Positions 16,556 through 25,615 of a stretch of DNA of 64,000 nucleotides are shown in pieces. The translations under genes and the position numbers were made by a program. The notes under the pieces were generated by a model that ran no database searches, was not told where the DNA came from, and worked only from the letters and a program-made list of their open reading frames with translations. The DNA comes from Mesorhizobium sp. WSM4311 (GTDB lineage: Bacteria > Pseudomonadota > Alphaproteobacteria > Rhizobiales > Rhizobiaceae): positions 310,001 to 374,000 of the forward strand of contig NZ_NSFV01000002.1 of assembly GCF_002295115.1 (NCBI RefSeq), in the 5' to 3' direction. Each line of letters starts with the position of its first letter. The first letter of the stretch is position 1.

Positions 16556-17152
16556 ATGGCAGCAAAAAGCATCATCAGCCGGCCGGTCTACGGAACGCTC
16601 TCTCCGCAGCCCGGCAAACACCATCTTTTCATCGCCGATGCCGAAGGTGCGCTCGCTATTTCAGACATGGCCGCAAAAGCGCCTGCCGGGTTTTTCGATG
16701 GCGCCGAAATCGACTTTATCCCGGGGCCGGACAACAAACACGTCGCCGCCCTCGAAGCGCTGAGGCCGGCGCAGTTTCATCAGGCGCCATCCTTCGCCAG
16801 CCTGCTGCCGAGGCTGAAGCAGACGCTGGGCAATGCCCATATGGGCTTGCGCCTCTACCTCGCCGGCACCGAGGGACTGATCGGCCAGGCCATGCAGGTG
16901 GCGCTCGAAGCCGGCATCGACCACACCTCCATGCAGACGGAGCATCGTGGCTCGCTGGCCAGGCGCATGCAGTGCGTTCACTGCAAGGGCATCACCGAGA
17001 ACGTCACGACACAGCCATCGACCTGTTCGCATTGCGGCTTGCTGCTTCTGGTGCGCGATCACTATTCGCGGCGCCTCGCCGCTTTCCAGGGCGTCTGCAT
17101 CAATGCCGAGGATCGCTCGGAGATTCCTCCAATGGAGGAGGCCTTCCCATGA
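16556..17152 (+). CDS. dmmC: Dimethylamine monooxygenase small subunit
   Basis: A 198-residue protein with two CxxC pairs (C140/C143 and C157/C160) forming a zinc-ribbon or rubredoxin-like centre. The preceding half (GLRLYLAGTEGLIGQAMQVALEAGI) resembles a nucleotide-binding fold. The size agrees with the ~24-kDa subunit of the known three-subunit dimethylamine monooxygenase. The stop overlaps the dmmB start as ATGA. It probably serves in electron transfer or complex assembly. The assignment rests mainly on operon position. Confidence 0.72.
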   Translation: MAAKSIISRPVYGTLSPQPGKHHLFIADAEGALAISDMAAKAPAGFFDGAEIDFIPGPDNKHVAALEALRPAQFHQAPSFASLLPRLKQTLGNAHMGLRLYLAGTEGLIGQAMQVALEAGIDHTSMQTEHRGSLARRMQCVHCKGITENVTTQPSTCSHCGLLLLVRDHYSRRLAAFQGVCINAEDRSEIPPMEEAFP

Positions 17153-18114
17153 GCACCGGCACCACAAAACTCGATGTCGTCGTCAGCGACGTCGTTCCGG
17201 TCAACGAACTGGTCACCCGCTTCCATTTCCGCAGGCGCGACGGCGAGCTGTTGCCGACCTTTTCCGGCGGCGCCCATGTCGTGGTCGAGATGCGCGACGG
17301 CGACCGCACCCGGCTCAATCCCTATTCGCTGATGGGTTCGCCGCTCGACACGCGCGAATACACGATCTCGGTGCGCCGCGACGATGTCGGGCGTGGCGGC
17401 TCGCTGTTCATGCACCGGTCCGTCAAGCCGGGCCTGGAGATGGTGATCAGCTATCCCGTCAATCTGTTCTCGCTCGACTTGCGTGCCAAGAAACACCTGA
17501 TGCTGGCCGGCGGCATCGGCATCACGCCCTTCATGGCGCAGACAGCGCAACTGGCGGGCGAGGGCGGCAATTTCGAACTGCACTACACCTGCCGGACCGC
17601 CTCTCTGGGTACCTATGCCGACGTACTGCGAGAGCGCTACGACAGGCGCATCCGGCTCTACCATGACGACCGCGACGAGCGCATCGATCTCGACCGGCTG
17701 CTGTCGACGCAGCCGCTCGGCACGCATCTCTATGTCTGCGGCCCGGCCGGCATGATCAACTGGGTGCGCGACCGCGCGGCCGCCTTGGGCTGGCCGTCCG
17801 AGGCCGTGCATTTCGAGCATTTCGCCGCGCCCCAGCCCGGCCTGCCTTTCGATGTGACGCTGGCAATCAGCGGCAAGACCATCCGCGTCGATGAACAGCA
17901 GAGCCTGCTGGAAGCCATCGAGGCGGCCGGGGTCGACCCGCCCTATCTCTGCCGCGGCGGCGTCTGTGGCCAGTGCGAAACCAATGTCATCTCTTACGAT
18001 GGCAAGTTCATCCACAACGACCACTGGCTGAGCGAGGAAGACCACCGCTCGGGCTGCAAGATCATGCCGTGCGTGTCGCGCTTCGAGGGCCGGTCGCTGG
18101 TGCTGGAAAGATAG
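17149..18114 (+). CDS. dmmB: Dimethylamine monooxygenase reductase subunit
   Basis: A 321-residue reductase of the phthalate-dioxygenase-reductase type. The flavin domain shows RLNPYSLMGSP, the NAD(P)H domain LAGGIGITPFMAQ and YVCGPAGM, and the C-terminus is a plant-type [2Fe-2S] ferredoxin (CRGGVCGQCETNVI with a final Cys in GCKIMPC). The start overlaps dmmC by 4 bp; an earlier in-frame start inside dmmC is rejected. It passes NAD(P)H electrons to the haem subunit DmmA encoded immediately downstream. The mass (~36 kDa) fits the middle subunit of the purified enzyme. Confidence 0.8.
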   Translation: MSTGTTKLDVVVSDVVPVNELVTRFHFRRRDGELLPTFSGGAHVVVEMRDGDRTRLNPYSLMGSPLDTREYTISVRRDDVGRGGSLFMHRSVKPGLEMVISYPVNLFSLDLRAKKHLMLAGGIGITPFMAQTAQLAGEGGNFELHYTCRTASLGTYADVLRERYDRRIRLYHDDRDERIDLDRLLSTQPLGTHLYVCGPAGMINWVRDRAAALGWPSEAVHFEHFAAPQPGLPFDVTLAISGKTIRVDEQQSLLEAIEAAGVDPPYLCRGGVCGQCETNVISYDGKFIHNDHWLSEEDHRSGCKIMPCVSRFEGRSLVLER

Positions 18115-18123
18115 GAGGCGAGC

Positions 18124-19164
18124 TTGGGCATCACCTTTCGCAAGGAAACCTTCCGCGACGACTTCACCTTCAGGAACAGCCCGGAGCACATCAGGCGGTT
18201 CCCGTTCCCGTTCCATGAAGACGCCTACATGTATGCGGTCAACATCGAGCCGCATGTCGTCGGGCCGAGGGGCAGCGTGCTGGAGAATCTGATCGATGTC
18301 GACGAGCACTACGTCGCCGAGATGCAGGACCGCGCTTTGGTGCTGGCCGAGGATCCGCTGCGCTGCCAGTCGCTGCCGCATATGACGCTGGCCGGCTGGG
18401 ATCTGCTCGAACTGCTGATGGAACAGCAGGCGCTGGGCTATCCCGAGCATTTCACGCTGACGCGGGACGGCGACCGCTGGCGCTGGATCAACCGGCCGCT
18501 CGGCATCGACGACACCTTCACCTTCGGCGACACCTCGACCCTGCCTTATGGTCCGATGGAATACATCACCCGCCAGAGCCAGGGCGATTTCTGCATCCTC
18601 GACCAGCGCGACGGCAATCTGTGGATGGATGCCGGCATGGTCACCACCCAGGCCGACTGGTCGCTCGATTTCGACATCGGCATGAATTTTTTCGAGTGGC
18701 ACGCACCGGTGCCGCTGGCGCATGAGAAGGGCATTTTCACCAGGGCGCTGAAATTCCTCACCAACATCCAGCAGGGTAAGCCGGCGCGGCGCCTCAACTG
18801 GACGATGACCATCAATCCGCGCCTCGATACCAGCCCGGAAAATTACCACAAATGGGGTCCGGACCGGACAACCGTGACGCCCGAAAATGTCGGCGACAAG
18901 GTGCATCTGCGCGTCGAGCTGCAAAGCTTCTGGCGGCTGCCGCGCTCCAACGGCATCGTCTTCCCGATCCGCTGCTACCTGATCAAGATGGACGAACTCG
19001 TGACGCAGCCGAAATGGGCGCGACGCCTGCACCGCGTCATCCGCGACCTGCCCGAGGAACTCGCCACCTACAAGGGCCTCACGCGCTATCGGCCGACGCT
19101 GGTCGAATGGCTGTCGAAGCTGGACGACGGGAGCGCGACCAGCCCGGGCTTTGGGCCTGATTAG
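18124..19164 (+). CDS. dmmA: Dimethylamine monooxygenase haem subunit (DUF3445/HODM-type)
   Basis: A 346-residue protein of the DUF3445 family, whose characterised members are the PAS-like haem subunit of the oxidative N-demethylase acting on dimethylamine. The start appears to be TTG at 18124, five bases after AGGAGG; no better start lies nearby. The sequence carries the family's MTLAGWDLLELLMEQ, RQSQGDFCIL and FEWHAPVPL stretches. It oxidises dimethylamine to methylamine and formaldehyde, feeding GmaS. Its last 4 bp overlap the convergent regulator gene. Confidence 0.85.
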   Translation: MGITFRKETFRDDFTFRNSPEHIRRFPFPFHEDAYMYAVNIEPHVVGPRGSVLENLIDVDEHYVAEMQDRALVLAEDPLRCQSLPHMTLAGWDLLELLMEQQALGYPEHFTLTRDGDRWRWINRPLGIDDTFTFGDTSTLPYGPMEYITRQSQGDFCILDQRDGNLWMDAGMVTTQADWSLDFDIGMNFFEWHAPVPLAHEKGIFTRALKFLTNIQQGKPARRLNWTMTINPRLDTSPENYHKWGPDRTTVTPENVGDKVHLRVELQSFWRLPRSNGIVFPIRCYLIKMDELVTQPKWARRLHRVIRDLPEELATYKGLTRYRPTLVEWLSKLDDGSATSPGFGPD

Positions 19165-19874
19165 CCCGCGCTGTTCTGCGGATAGCAGATGATCGACAAA
19201 TACCGCATTGGCAGTTTCGTCAGTTGCTCCGGCCCGTGCGGCGCGTCGGCATCGAAGAACAGGCTGTCGCCGGGCTTCATCGGGTAGAGGTTGCTGCCGT
19301 GCCGGTAAACGACTTCGCCCTCCAGCATATAGAGGAACTCCATGCCCTCATGCTGGAAAGTCGGGAACACGTCCGAATCTTCGGTCAGGGTGATCAGGTA
19401 GGGTTCGACGACGACGCCGCTGGTGTTCGACCCGATATGGCCGAGCAGATTGTATTGATGGCCGGCGCGCGTGCCGCGGCGCTCGACATCCAGCCCTTCG
19501 CCGGCCTTGACGAAGACGGCGCTGCGCTCCTCCTCGAAGCGGCGGAAGAAGGCGGTGACCGGAACGCCGAGCGCCCGCGACAGCGCCTGCAGCGTGGTCA
19601 GCGACGGCGAGGTGATGCCGTTCTCGATCTTCGACAGCATACCCAGTGAAATGTCGGTCGCGACGGCGAGATCGGCGACGGTGATGCCGAGCTTCTTGCG
19701 GAACGCCCGCACCTCGCGGCCGATGGCCACCTCCAGCACCTTCTCGCGTGTGTCGCGGATGGCGTGCGGGTTCTGCGTCAGTGGTGCGCGGATGGTCTTG
19801 CCGTCCGCCGAGACCTTTGGCTGGGGCTTCGGCTTGGCGCCGGCAAGCCCGGCCTTGGAACTGTCTTTCGCCAT
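19161..19874 (-). CDS. XRE-family regulator with C-terminal cupin domain
   Basis: A 237-residue protein. Residues about 50-110 form a Cro/C1-type helix-turn-helix (LGITVADLAVATDISLGMLSKIENGITSPSL). Residues about 160-235 form a cupin (FQHEGMEFLYMLEGEV, PMKPGDSLFFDADAPHGPE). Such regulators sense a small ligand through the cupin. Lying between dmmA and tmm, it is probably the local controller of methylated-amine genes. A perfect TTCAC-N5-GTGAA dyad sits 26 bp upstream of its start, consistent with autoregulation. Whether it activates or represses cannot be told. Confidence 0.85.
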   Translation of the reverse strand: MAKDSSKAGLAGAKPKPQPKVSADGKTIRAPLTQNPHAIRDTREKVLEVAIGREVRAFRKKLGITVADLAVATDISLGMLSKIENGITSPSLTTLQALSRALGVPVTAFFRRFEEERSAVFVKAGEGLDVERRGTRAGHQYNLLGHIGSNTSGVVVEPYLITLTEDSDVFPTFQHEGMEFLYMLEGEVVYRHGSNLYPMKPGDSLFFDADAPHGPEQLTKLPMRYLSIICYPQNSAG

Positions 19875-19899
19875 GTCGCCCCCGGACTTCGCGGATTTA

Positions 19900-19915
19900 T
19901 TTCACTCAAGGTGAA
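19900..19915. promoter_or_regulatory. Dyad upstream of the XRE-cupin gene
   Basis: TTTCACTCAAGGTGAA contains the perfect inverted repeat TTCAC-TCAAG-GTGAA. It lies in the 262-bp divergent region between the regulator and tmm. TCACT-N4-GTGAA is shared with TCACTGTCAGTGAA at 20081-20094 close to tmm, which suggests one protein binds both. Confidence 0.5.
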
Positions 19916-20080
19916 CATGTCAGGTGGCGATACAGCAGCGCGGCTGTGTCGGCAAGCTGTCTTAAGTCCATCGGACGATCCCATGGATTCTGTCCGCGAA
20001 GGTTTTTTCGCCAGGAATCCTTTGCGGGCAAACGCCGTTCCCGCAGATGTCTGTTGACAGCACCGAAGGGCCAATTAGTG

Positions 20081-20104
20081 TCACTGTCAGTGAAATTTGT
20101 TTCG
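20081..20104. promoter_or_regulatory. Palindrome and AT-rich dyad at the tmm promoter
   Basis: TCACTG-T-CAGTGA (20081-20093) is a perfect 6-bp palindrome. It runs into TGAAA-TTTG-TTTCG (20091-20104), a near copy of the element at 15160-15173. The pair ends 32 bp upstream of the tmm start codon, close enough to overlap the promoter. Confidence 0.5.
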
Positions 20105-20136
20105 CTGGGGAAATCAAAAATGAGGAGGCCCTGGAA

Positions 20137-21495
20137 ATGAAAACTCGTGTTGCCGTCATCGGCGCCGGACCGTCCGGCCTGGCACAGCTCAGGGCCTTCA
20201 AGTCGGCTGAAGACAAGGGCGCCGACATCCCCGAAATCGTCTGCTTCGAAAAGCAGTCGGACTGGGGTGGCCTGTGGAACTACACCTGGCGCACCGGCCT
20301 CGACGAGCATGGCGATCCCGTGCATGGCTCGATGTACCGCTACCTCTGGTCGAACGGCCCGAAGGAATGCCTGGAATTCGCCGACTACACTTTCGAGGAG
20401 CATTTCGGCCGGCCGATCGGCTCTTATCCGCCGCGCGCAGTGCTGTGGGATTACATCAAGGGCCGCGTCGAAAAATCGGGCCTGCGCAAATGGGTGCGCT
20501 TCAACAGCCCGGTGCGCATGGTGACCTTCTCGGACGAAACCAAGAAATTCACCGTCACCGCGCATGACCGCGCCAACGACGTCACCTATTCCGAAGAGTT
20601 CGACAACGTCGTCGTCGCCTCAGGGCATTTCTCGGTGCCCAACGTTCCCTATTTCGAGGGTTTCGCCACCTTCAACGGCCGCATCCTGCACAGCCATGAT
20701 TTCCGCGACGCCATGGAATTCAAGGGCAAGGATATCCTGATCATTGGCCGCTCCTATTCGGCCGAGGACATCGGCTCGCAATGCTACAAATACGGCGCCA
20801 AGTCGATCACCTCCAGCTACCGTTCGAAGCCGATGGGCTTCAGATGGCCGGAGAATTGGAAGGAAGTGCCGCTCCTGCAGAAGGTCGTTGGCAAGACCGC
20901 GTACTTCAAGGACGGCACGTCAAAGGATGTCGACGCCATCATCCTGTGCACCGGCTATCTCCATTCCTTCCCCTTCCTCACCGACGACCTCAAGCTCAAG
21001 ACCGCCAACCGCATGTGGCCGCTGGATCTCTATGAAGGCGTGGTGTGGGAAAAGAATCCGAAGCTGTTCTATATCGGCATGCAGGACCAGTTCTACACCT
21101 TCAACATGTTCGACGCGCAGGCCTGGTTCGCCCGCGATGTCATCATGGGCCGCATCAAATTGCCGTCGGCCGAGGCGATGGCAGCGCACGGCGCGAAGTG
21201 GCGGGCGCGCGAGGAAACGCTGGAAGACGCCGAGCAGATGATCTGGTTCCAGGGCGACTACACCAAGGAACTGATGGACCAGACCGACTATCCCGGCTTC
21301 GATGTCGAGGCGGTCAACCAGACCTTCATGGAGTGGGAACACCACAAGGCGGAAGACATTATGGGCTTCCGCGACCATGCCTACCGCTCGCTGATGACCG
21401 GCACCATGGCGCCGTTGCATCACACGCCCTGGCTGCAGGCGCTGGACGATTCCATGGAGAGCTATCTCGAGGTGAAGGGCGTCGCGGCGGAGTAG
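20137..21495 (+). CDS. tmm: Trimethylamine monooxygenase (flavin-containing)
   Basis: A 452-residue bacterial flavin-containing monooxygenase. The FAD motif GAGPSG lies at residues 9-14, the FMO signature [11 protein letters not shown] near residue 190 and the NADPH motif [12 protein letters not shown] near residue 208. Length and sequence closely resemble Tmm, which oxidises trimethylamine to its N-oxide with NADPH and O2. The ATG at 20137 follows GAGGAGG; an earlier frame lacks a ribosome site. It is divergent from the XRE-cupin regulator and convergent with the N-oxide transporter genes. Confidence 0.92.
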   Translation: MKTRVAVIGAGPSGLAQLRAFKSAEDKGADIPEIVCFEKQSDWGGLWNYTWRTGLDEHGDPVHGSMYRYLWSNGPKECLEFADYTFEEHFGRPIGSYPPRAVLWDYIKGRVEKSGLRKWVRFNSPVRMVTFSDETKKFTVTAHDRANDVTYSEEFDNVVVASGHFSVPNVPYFEGFATFNGRILHSHDFRDAMEFKGKDILIIGRSYSAEDIGSQCYKYGAKSITSSYRSKPMGFRWPENWKEVPLLQKVVGKTAYFKDGTSKDVDAIILCTGYLHSFPFLTDDLKLKTANRMWPLDLYEGVVWEKNPKLFYIGMQDQFYTFNMFDAQAWFARDVIMGRIKLPSAEAMAAHGAKWRAREETLEDAEQMIWFQGDYTKELMDQTDYPGFDVEAVNQTFMEWEHHKAEDIMGFRDHAYRSLMTGTMAPLHHTPWLQALDDSMESYLEVKGVAAE

Positions 21496-21513
21496 CCGCG
21501 ACGCATCTTCTGC

Positions 21514-23493
21514 CTATCCCAGCCTTGCCCGCGCCTTCGCCGTCCAGGCGTTGAACAGCCGGTCGGCGACGATGCCGATGAAGGCGATGGCCAGGCCCGC
21601 GACGATGCCGCGGCCGGAATCGGCCTTGGACAGCGCGATGAACACCTCCTGGCCGAGATCGCGCGTGCCGACCATGGCGCAGATGATGATCATCGCCAGC
21701 GCCATCAGGATGGTCTGGTTGACGCCGAGCATGATCTCCGGCAGCGCCAGCGGCAATTGCACGCGAAAGAAGGTCTGGCGCGGCGTGCAGCCCGACACCT
21801 TGGCCGCCTCGATCAGAGCCGGCGGCACCTGTCTTATCCCGTGATTGGTGTAGCGGATCGCCGGCACCACGGCGAAGGCTATTGTTGCAATCATGGCGGT
21901 CACGTCGCCGACGCGGAACAGCATCACCACCGGGATGATGAAGCAGAAGGACGGCAGTACCTGCAGTGTGTCGATGATGGGCGTGACGATCTTCTCGAAG
22001 CGGTCGCTGCGCGCTGCCATCAGCCCGATCGGGATGCCGATCAGGCAGGCGATGAAGGCCGAGATGCCGCAGAGATAGACCGTCGCCATGGTCTTTTCCC
22101 ACAGCCCGGTGATCGCGCAGAAACCTGTCAGCGCGGCGACCAGGGCGGCCAGCCGCAGGCCGCTAAGCTGATAGCCGGCAAGGCCGAGCAGGAACACCGC
22201 GCCTAGCCACGGAAAGCCTTCGCAGAAGGCGCGCACCGGGTTGAGCACGTTGAGGATCAGCGCAACGCGAAAGGCTTCGATCGCATCGAAGAAATTGATC
22301 GTCACCCAGTTCACCGCCGCCTTCCACAGCGGCGCGGTGGTGAAGGTGATCGCCTTCGGCACCGCCGCGAAGGCCGGCACGAACAGGCCGAGCAGCGTGG
22401 TGACGGCAAGGATGGCGATGGCCAGCGACAGATTGGGATGGCGCCGCCAGAAGCTCGGGCTCACCGCCTGATGAACATGGCCCTTCGCCTGCTTATGCGC
22501 GATGGCCTGGCTCAGCCGGTCAAGCGCGATCGCCAGCGCCACAATGGCGAGACCAGCCTCCATCGCCTCGCCAACCTTCAGCGCCCGCAGCGCCAGAAGC
22601 ACGTCGTAGCCGAGGCCGCCGGCGCCGATCATCGAGGCGATGATGACCATGTTGAGCGCCAGCATGATCACCTGGTTGACGCCGACCATCAGCGTCGGCC
22701 GCGCCGAGGGCAACAGCACCCGCCACAGTTTCTGCCGCGCCGTGCAGCCGGCCATGTCGCTGAATTCGCCGATCTCCAGCGGCACGCGGGTGAGGCCGAG
22801 CATCGTCGCCCGCACCATCGGCGGCGTGGCGAAGATGGCGGTGGCGATCATCGCCGACACCGGACTGTTGCCGAACAGGAGCAGCATCGGGATGAGATAG
22901 GCGAAGGTCGGGATCGTCTGCATCAGGTCGAGGGCAGGGGAGAGGATAAGCCTCTCCGCCCAAGGCTTGCGCCAGGCCCAGATGCCGGCGAACAGGCCGG
23001 TGACGATGCAGAACGGCACGGCGATGGAGATCAGCGCCAGCGTCAGCATGGCGCTGGTCCATTGGCCGAACAGCGCGATGTAGAGGAAACAGCCGCCGAC
23101 CAGCAGGCTGAGTTTCCGGCCGCCCACGGCATGCCCGGCGAGGAAGGCGACAGCGCAGACGCCAACCCAGGACAGGCGCGGCAGGACATAGGCATCCGCG
23201 CCGTGGCCGATTTTGAAGTTCTTCGCCAAGAGATTGAGCGCGAAATCGAGCGGCACGCCGAGGACCGCGGTGATCGAGCGGGTCAACCATGACAGGTTCG
23301 ACTTGATCCAGCCCATCAGCGCGCTGACCCAGTCGGCGACGGGCACGACGGCGTTGGCCGGATAGTCGACAGCCCAAGGGACGCTGTCCTGCAACAGGAA
23401 CACCAACAGCACGGCGGCAAGGGCCGCCGCCCAGACCAGCAGCCAGCGCTGAAGCGGCGGCCTCGGCTCGCTGGCGCTTGCCGTCACCGTCAT
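21514..23493 (-). CDS. TMAO/betaine-type ABC transporter permease, fused double permease
   Basis: A 659-residue inner-membrane protein holding two consecutive BPD-type permease domains. The EAA-like loops SDMAGCTARQKLWRVLLPSARPTLM and AAKVSGCTPRQTFFRVQLPLALPEIM are near repeats about 300 residues apart. The family is ProW/OpuAB-like; a fused double permease next to a TmoX-like binding protein matches the TMAO transporter of marine roseobacters. The start overlaps the ATPase stop as ATGA. It would import trimethylamine N-oxide for Tdm. Choline or betaine import is the alternative. Confidence 0.83.
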   Translation of the reverse strand: MTVTASASEPRPPLQRWLLVWAAALAAVLLVFLLQDSVPWAVDYPANAVVPVADWVSALMGWIKSNLSWLTRSITAVLGVPLDFALNLLAKNFKIGHGADAYVLPRLSWVGVCAVAFLAGHAVGGRKLSLLVGGCFLYIALFGQWTSAMLTLALISIAVPFCIVTGLFAGIWAWRKPWAERLILSPALDLMQTIPTFAYLIPMLLLFGNSPVSAMIATAIFATPPMVRATMLGLTRVPLEIGEFSDMAGCTARQKLWRVLLPSARPTLMVGVNQVIMLALNMVIIASMIGAGGLGYDVLLALRALKVGEAMEAGLAIVALAIALDRLSQAIAHKQAKGHVHQAVSPSFWRRHPNLSLAIAILAVTTLLGLFVPAFAAVPKAITFTTAPLWKAAVNWVTINFFDAIEAFRVALILNVLNPVRAFCEGFPWLGAVFLLGLAGYQLSGLRLAALVAALTGFCAITGLWEKTMATVYLCGISAFIACLIGIPIGLMAARSDRFEKIVTPIIDTLQVLPSFCFIIPVVMLFRVGDVTAMIATIAFAVVPAIRYTNHGIRQVPPALIEAAKVSGCTPRQTFFRVQLPLALPEIMLGVNQTILMALAMIIICAMVGTRDLGQEVFIALSKADSGRGIVAGLAIAFIGIVADRLFNAWTAKARARLG

Positions 23494-24563
23494 GCGTCGG
23501 CTCTTGCGTGCTCGATGCCGGCCAGCAGGTCGATGACCGCTTGCGGCGTCACTTCGCCGATCGGCTTGCCGGTGCCGTTGACCACGGCGAACGGCTTGCC
23601 GGCTGAAACGATGCTTGCCGAGAAACTGGCGATCTTGGCATCCGGCGAAACCGTGCCACCATGCTCCGAACCATCGCAGGCACGCATCAGGCTGTACGCG
23701 GAAATCACCTTGGCGCGGTCGACGTCGCGGGTGAATTCTGCGACATAGTCGGTCGCCGGATTGACCACCAGCTCCTCCGGCGTGCCGATCTGGATGACCT
23801 CGCCATCCTTCATGATGGCGATACGATCGGCCAGCCGGATGGCCTCGTCGAAATCATGGGTGATGAAGACGATGGTCTTGTGCAGCATGGTCTGCAGCCG
23901 CATCAGCTCGTCCTGCATTTCGCGGCGGATCAGCGGATCGAGGGCGGAGAACGGCTCGTCGAGGAACCAGATCTCCGGTTTGGTCGCCAGGCTGCGGGCG
24001 ATGCCGACGCGCTGCTGCTGGCCGCCGGACAATTCGCGTGGGTAGAAATGCTCGCGGCCGCGCAAGCCGACCAGATCGATGACCTCGCGGGCGCGCGCCT
24101 CGCGCGTTGCCCGGTCCTGCCCCTGGATGCTGAGCGGAAAGGCGATGTTGTCCAGCACATTGAGATGCGGCAGCAGCGCGAAATTCTGGAACACCATGCC
24201 CATGCGGTGGCGGCGCAATTCGATGAGCGCCGCATCGGAAATCTTGAGCAGGTCCTTGCCCTCGAATTCAATCTTGCCATGGCTCGGCTCGACCAGTCGC
24301 GACATGCAGCGCACCAATGTCGATTTGCCGGAGCCCGACAGCCCCATGATGATGAAGATCTCGCCCTGGCGGATTTCGAGATCGACCGCGCGCACGGCGC
24401 CGACCAGTCCGGCAGCAGTGACATCGGCCATGCTGGCCTTGCCGTCGCGCTCGCGGATGAAGCTGGCTGCGTTCACTCCGAACAGCTTCCACACATTGCG
24501 GCAGGCAAGCTTTACCGGGCGATCGTTGGTGCCTGGTTGTGTCGATCCCTGTTCAGTCGTCAT
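23490..24563 (-). CDS. TMAO/betaine-type ABC transporter ATPase
   Basis: A 357-residue ProV/OpuAA-like ATPase. Walker A is GLSGSGKST, the signature LSGGQQQRV, Walker B IWFLDEP and the switch His lies in FITHDFDEA. After the nucleotide domain comes a short C-terminal CBS-like regulatory part (PDAKIASFSASIVSAGKPFAVVNGTGKPIGEVTPQA). The ATG at 24563 is chosen because AAGGA lies upstream; an ATG 7 codons earlier is possible. It powers the double permease downstream and pairs with the TmoX-like binding protein 77 bp upstream. Confidence 0.85.
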   Translation of the reverse strand: MTTEQGSTQPGTNDRPVKLACRNVWKLFGVNAASFIRERDGKASMADVTAAGLVGAVRAVDLEIRQGEIFIIMGLSGSGKSTLVRCMSRLVEPSHGKIEFEGKDLLKISDAALIELRRHRMGMVFQNFALLPHLNVLDNIAFPLSIQGQDRATREARAREVIDLVGLRGREHFYPRELSGGQQQRVGIARSLATKPEIWFLDEPFSALDPLIRREMQDELMRLQTMLHKTIVFITHDFDEAIRLADRIAIMKDGEVIQIGTPEELVVNPATDYVAEFTRDVDRAKVISAYSLMRACDGSEHGGTVSPDAKIASFSASIVSAGKPFAVVNGTGKPIGEVTPQAVIDLLAGIEHARADA

Positions 24564-24640
24564 CCAATCATCCTTCTGGAACATCAAGACCTGAGACCCG
24601 GCCGATCAACGGCCAGGCCCCATTTTTCCAGTCGGAACGA

Positions 24641-25615
24641 TCACTGCGCCCAGGCTTTCCAGTCTGCCTCATGCGCGGCGATCCAGGCGGCGGCGACATC
24701 TTCCGGCGTCTTGCCGCCGAGATCGATATCGCCGCTCATCTTGTTGAGCTCGTCGGTGTCGATCGTGAAGGCCTTGGCCACCTTATAGGCGACCGGCCAT
24801 TTGTCCTTCATGCCGGACCAGGAGTATTTCCAGATCTCGCCGTGCGGCTTGCCGCAATCATATTTGGCGTCGGGGTTCACGCCCCACTTCGGATCATTAT
24901 AGCATTCGGGCGTGTATTCCGGGAATTGCACCCACTCGCCCTTGTACTTGGCCGGCGCCCAATGCGGCGAATAGATCCACAGCATGATCGGCGCCTTGCG
25001 CTGATAGGCGGAATCGAGTTCGGCGAACATTGCCGCATCGGTGCCGGCGTGGATCACGGTGAAGGGCAGTTTCAGCGCCGCGACACGCTCGTCGTCAAAG
25101 CCTTCCCAGGTCACCGGGCCGCCGAGATAGCGCCCTTTCGGTGCGGTCTCCGCCGTCGAGAACGACGCCGCGCATGTCGGGTCGAGCAAGGCATGCCAGT
25201 CCGGCAGTGTCGGGCATTTCTCCTTCATATATTCGGGAAACCACCACTCTTCCTTGGCCTTGGGTCCAAGCTTGCCGAGGCGCTCCGTCTGGCCAGTCGC
25301 ATCGGAGGCCTTCATCGCCTCGCCGGCAGTCGTGTCCCAGAATTCCAGACCGACATCGAGGTCGCCATTGGTGAGGCCTGTGGTCAGGCTGGAGAGATAG
25401 TCGGCGGTCGGGTATTCAACGGTATAGCCGAGCTTTTCCAGGATGCCGCCGAGGATCTTGGCGTTGAGATTGACGCTGGTCCAGTCGAACAGCGCGATCT
25501 TTATCGGGTCATTGGATTCCGGTGCGGCGGCCCGGGCGGAAGGTGTGAGCAGGCTTAACGTTGCGAGCGCGACGGCGCCAATCGATAGTTTTGAAACTCG
25601 ACTGCGAAATGACAT
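24641..25615 (-). CDS. tmoX: TMAO/betaine-type substrate-binding protein
   Basis: A 324-residue periplasmic protein. The Sec signal peptide ends at about residue 29 (SARA-A). The mature part is an OpuAC/ProX-type binding protein with several aromatics (FDWTSVN, EFWDTTAGE, EEWWFPEYM, WIYSPHWAPAKY) suited to a quaternary-amine cage. The locus, with tmm and tdm, favours trimethylamine N-oxide as ligand, as for TmoX; glycine betaine or choline remain possible. A promoter-like pair far upstream (25945-25974) would give a ~320-nt leader. Confidence 0.75.
   Translation of the reverse strand: MSFRSRVSKLSIGAVALATLSLLTPSARAAAPESNDPIKIALFDWTSVNLNAKILGGILEKLGYTVEYPTADYLSSLTTGLTNGDLDVGLEFWDTTAGEAMKASDATGQTERLGKLGPKAKEEWWFPEYMKEKCPTLPDWHALLDPTCAASFSTAETAPKGRYLGGPVTWEGFDDERVAALKLPFTVIHAGTDAAMFAELDSAYQRKAPIMLWIYSPHWAPAKYKGEWVQFPEYTPECYNDPKWGVNPDAKYDCGKPHGEIWKYSWSGMKDKWPVAYKVAKAFTIDTDELNKMSGDIDLGGKTPEDVAAAWIAAHEADWKAWAQ

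Noticed and set aside
21514..25615. Annotation as a glycine betaine/choline uptake system
   Set aside because: The family is shared, but the fused double permease and the tmm/tdm setting favour TMAO. Not excluded by sequence alone.
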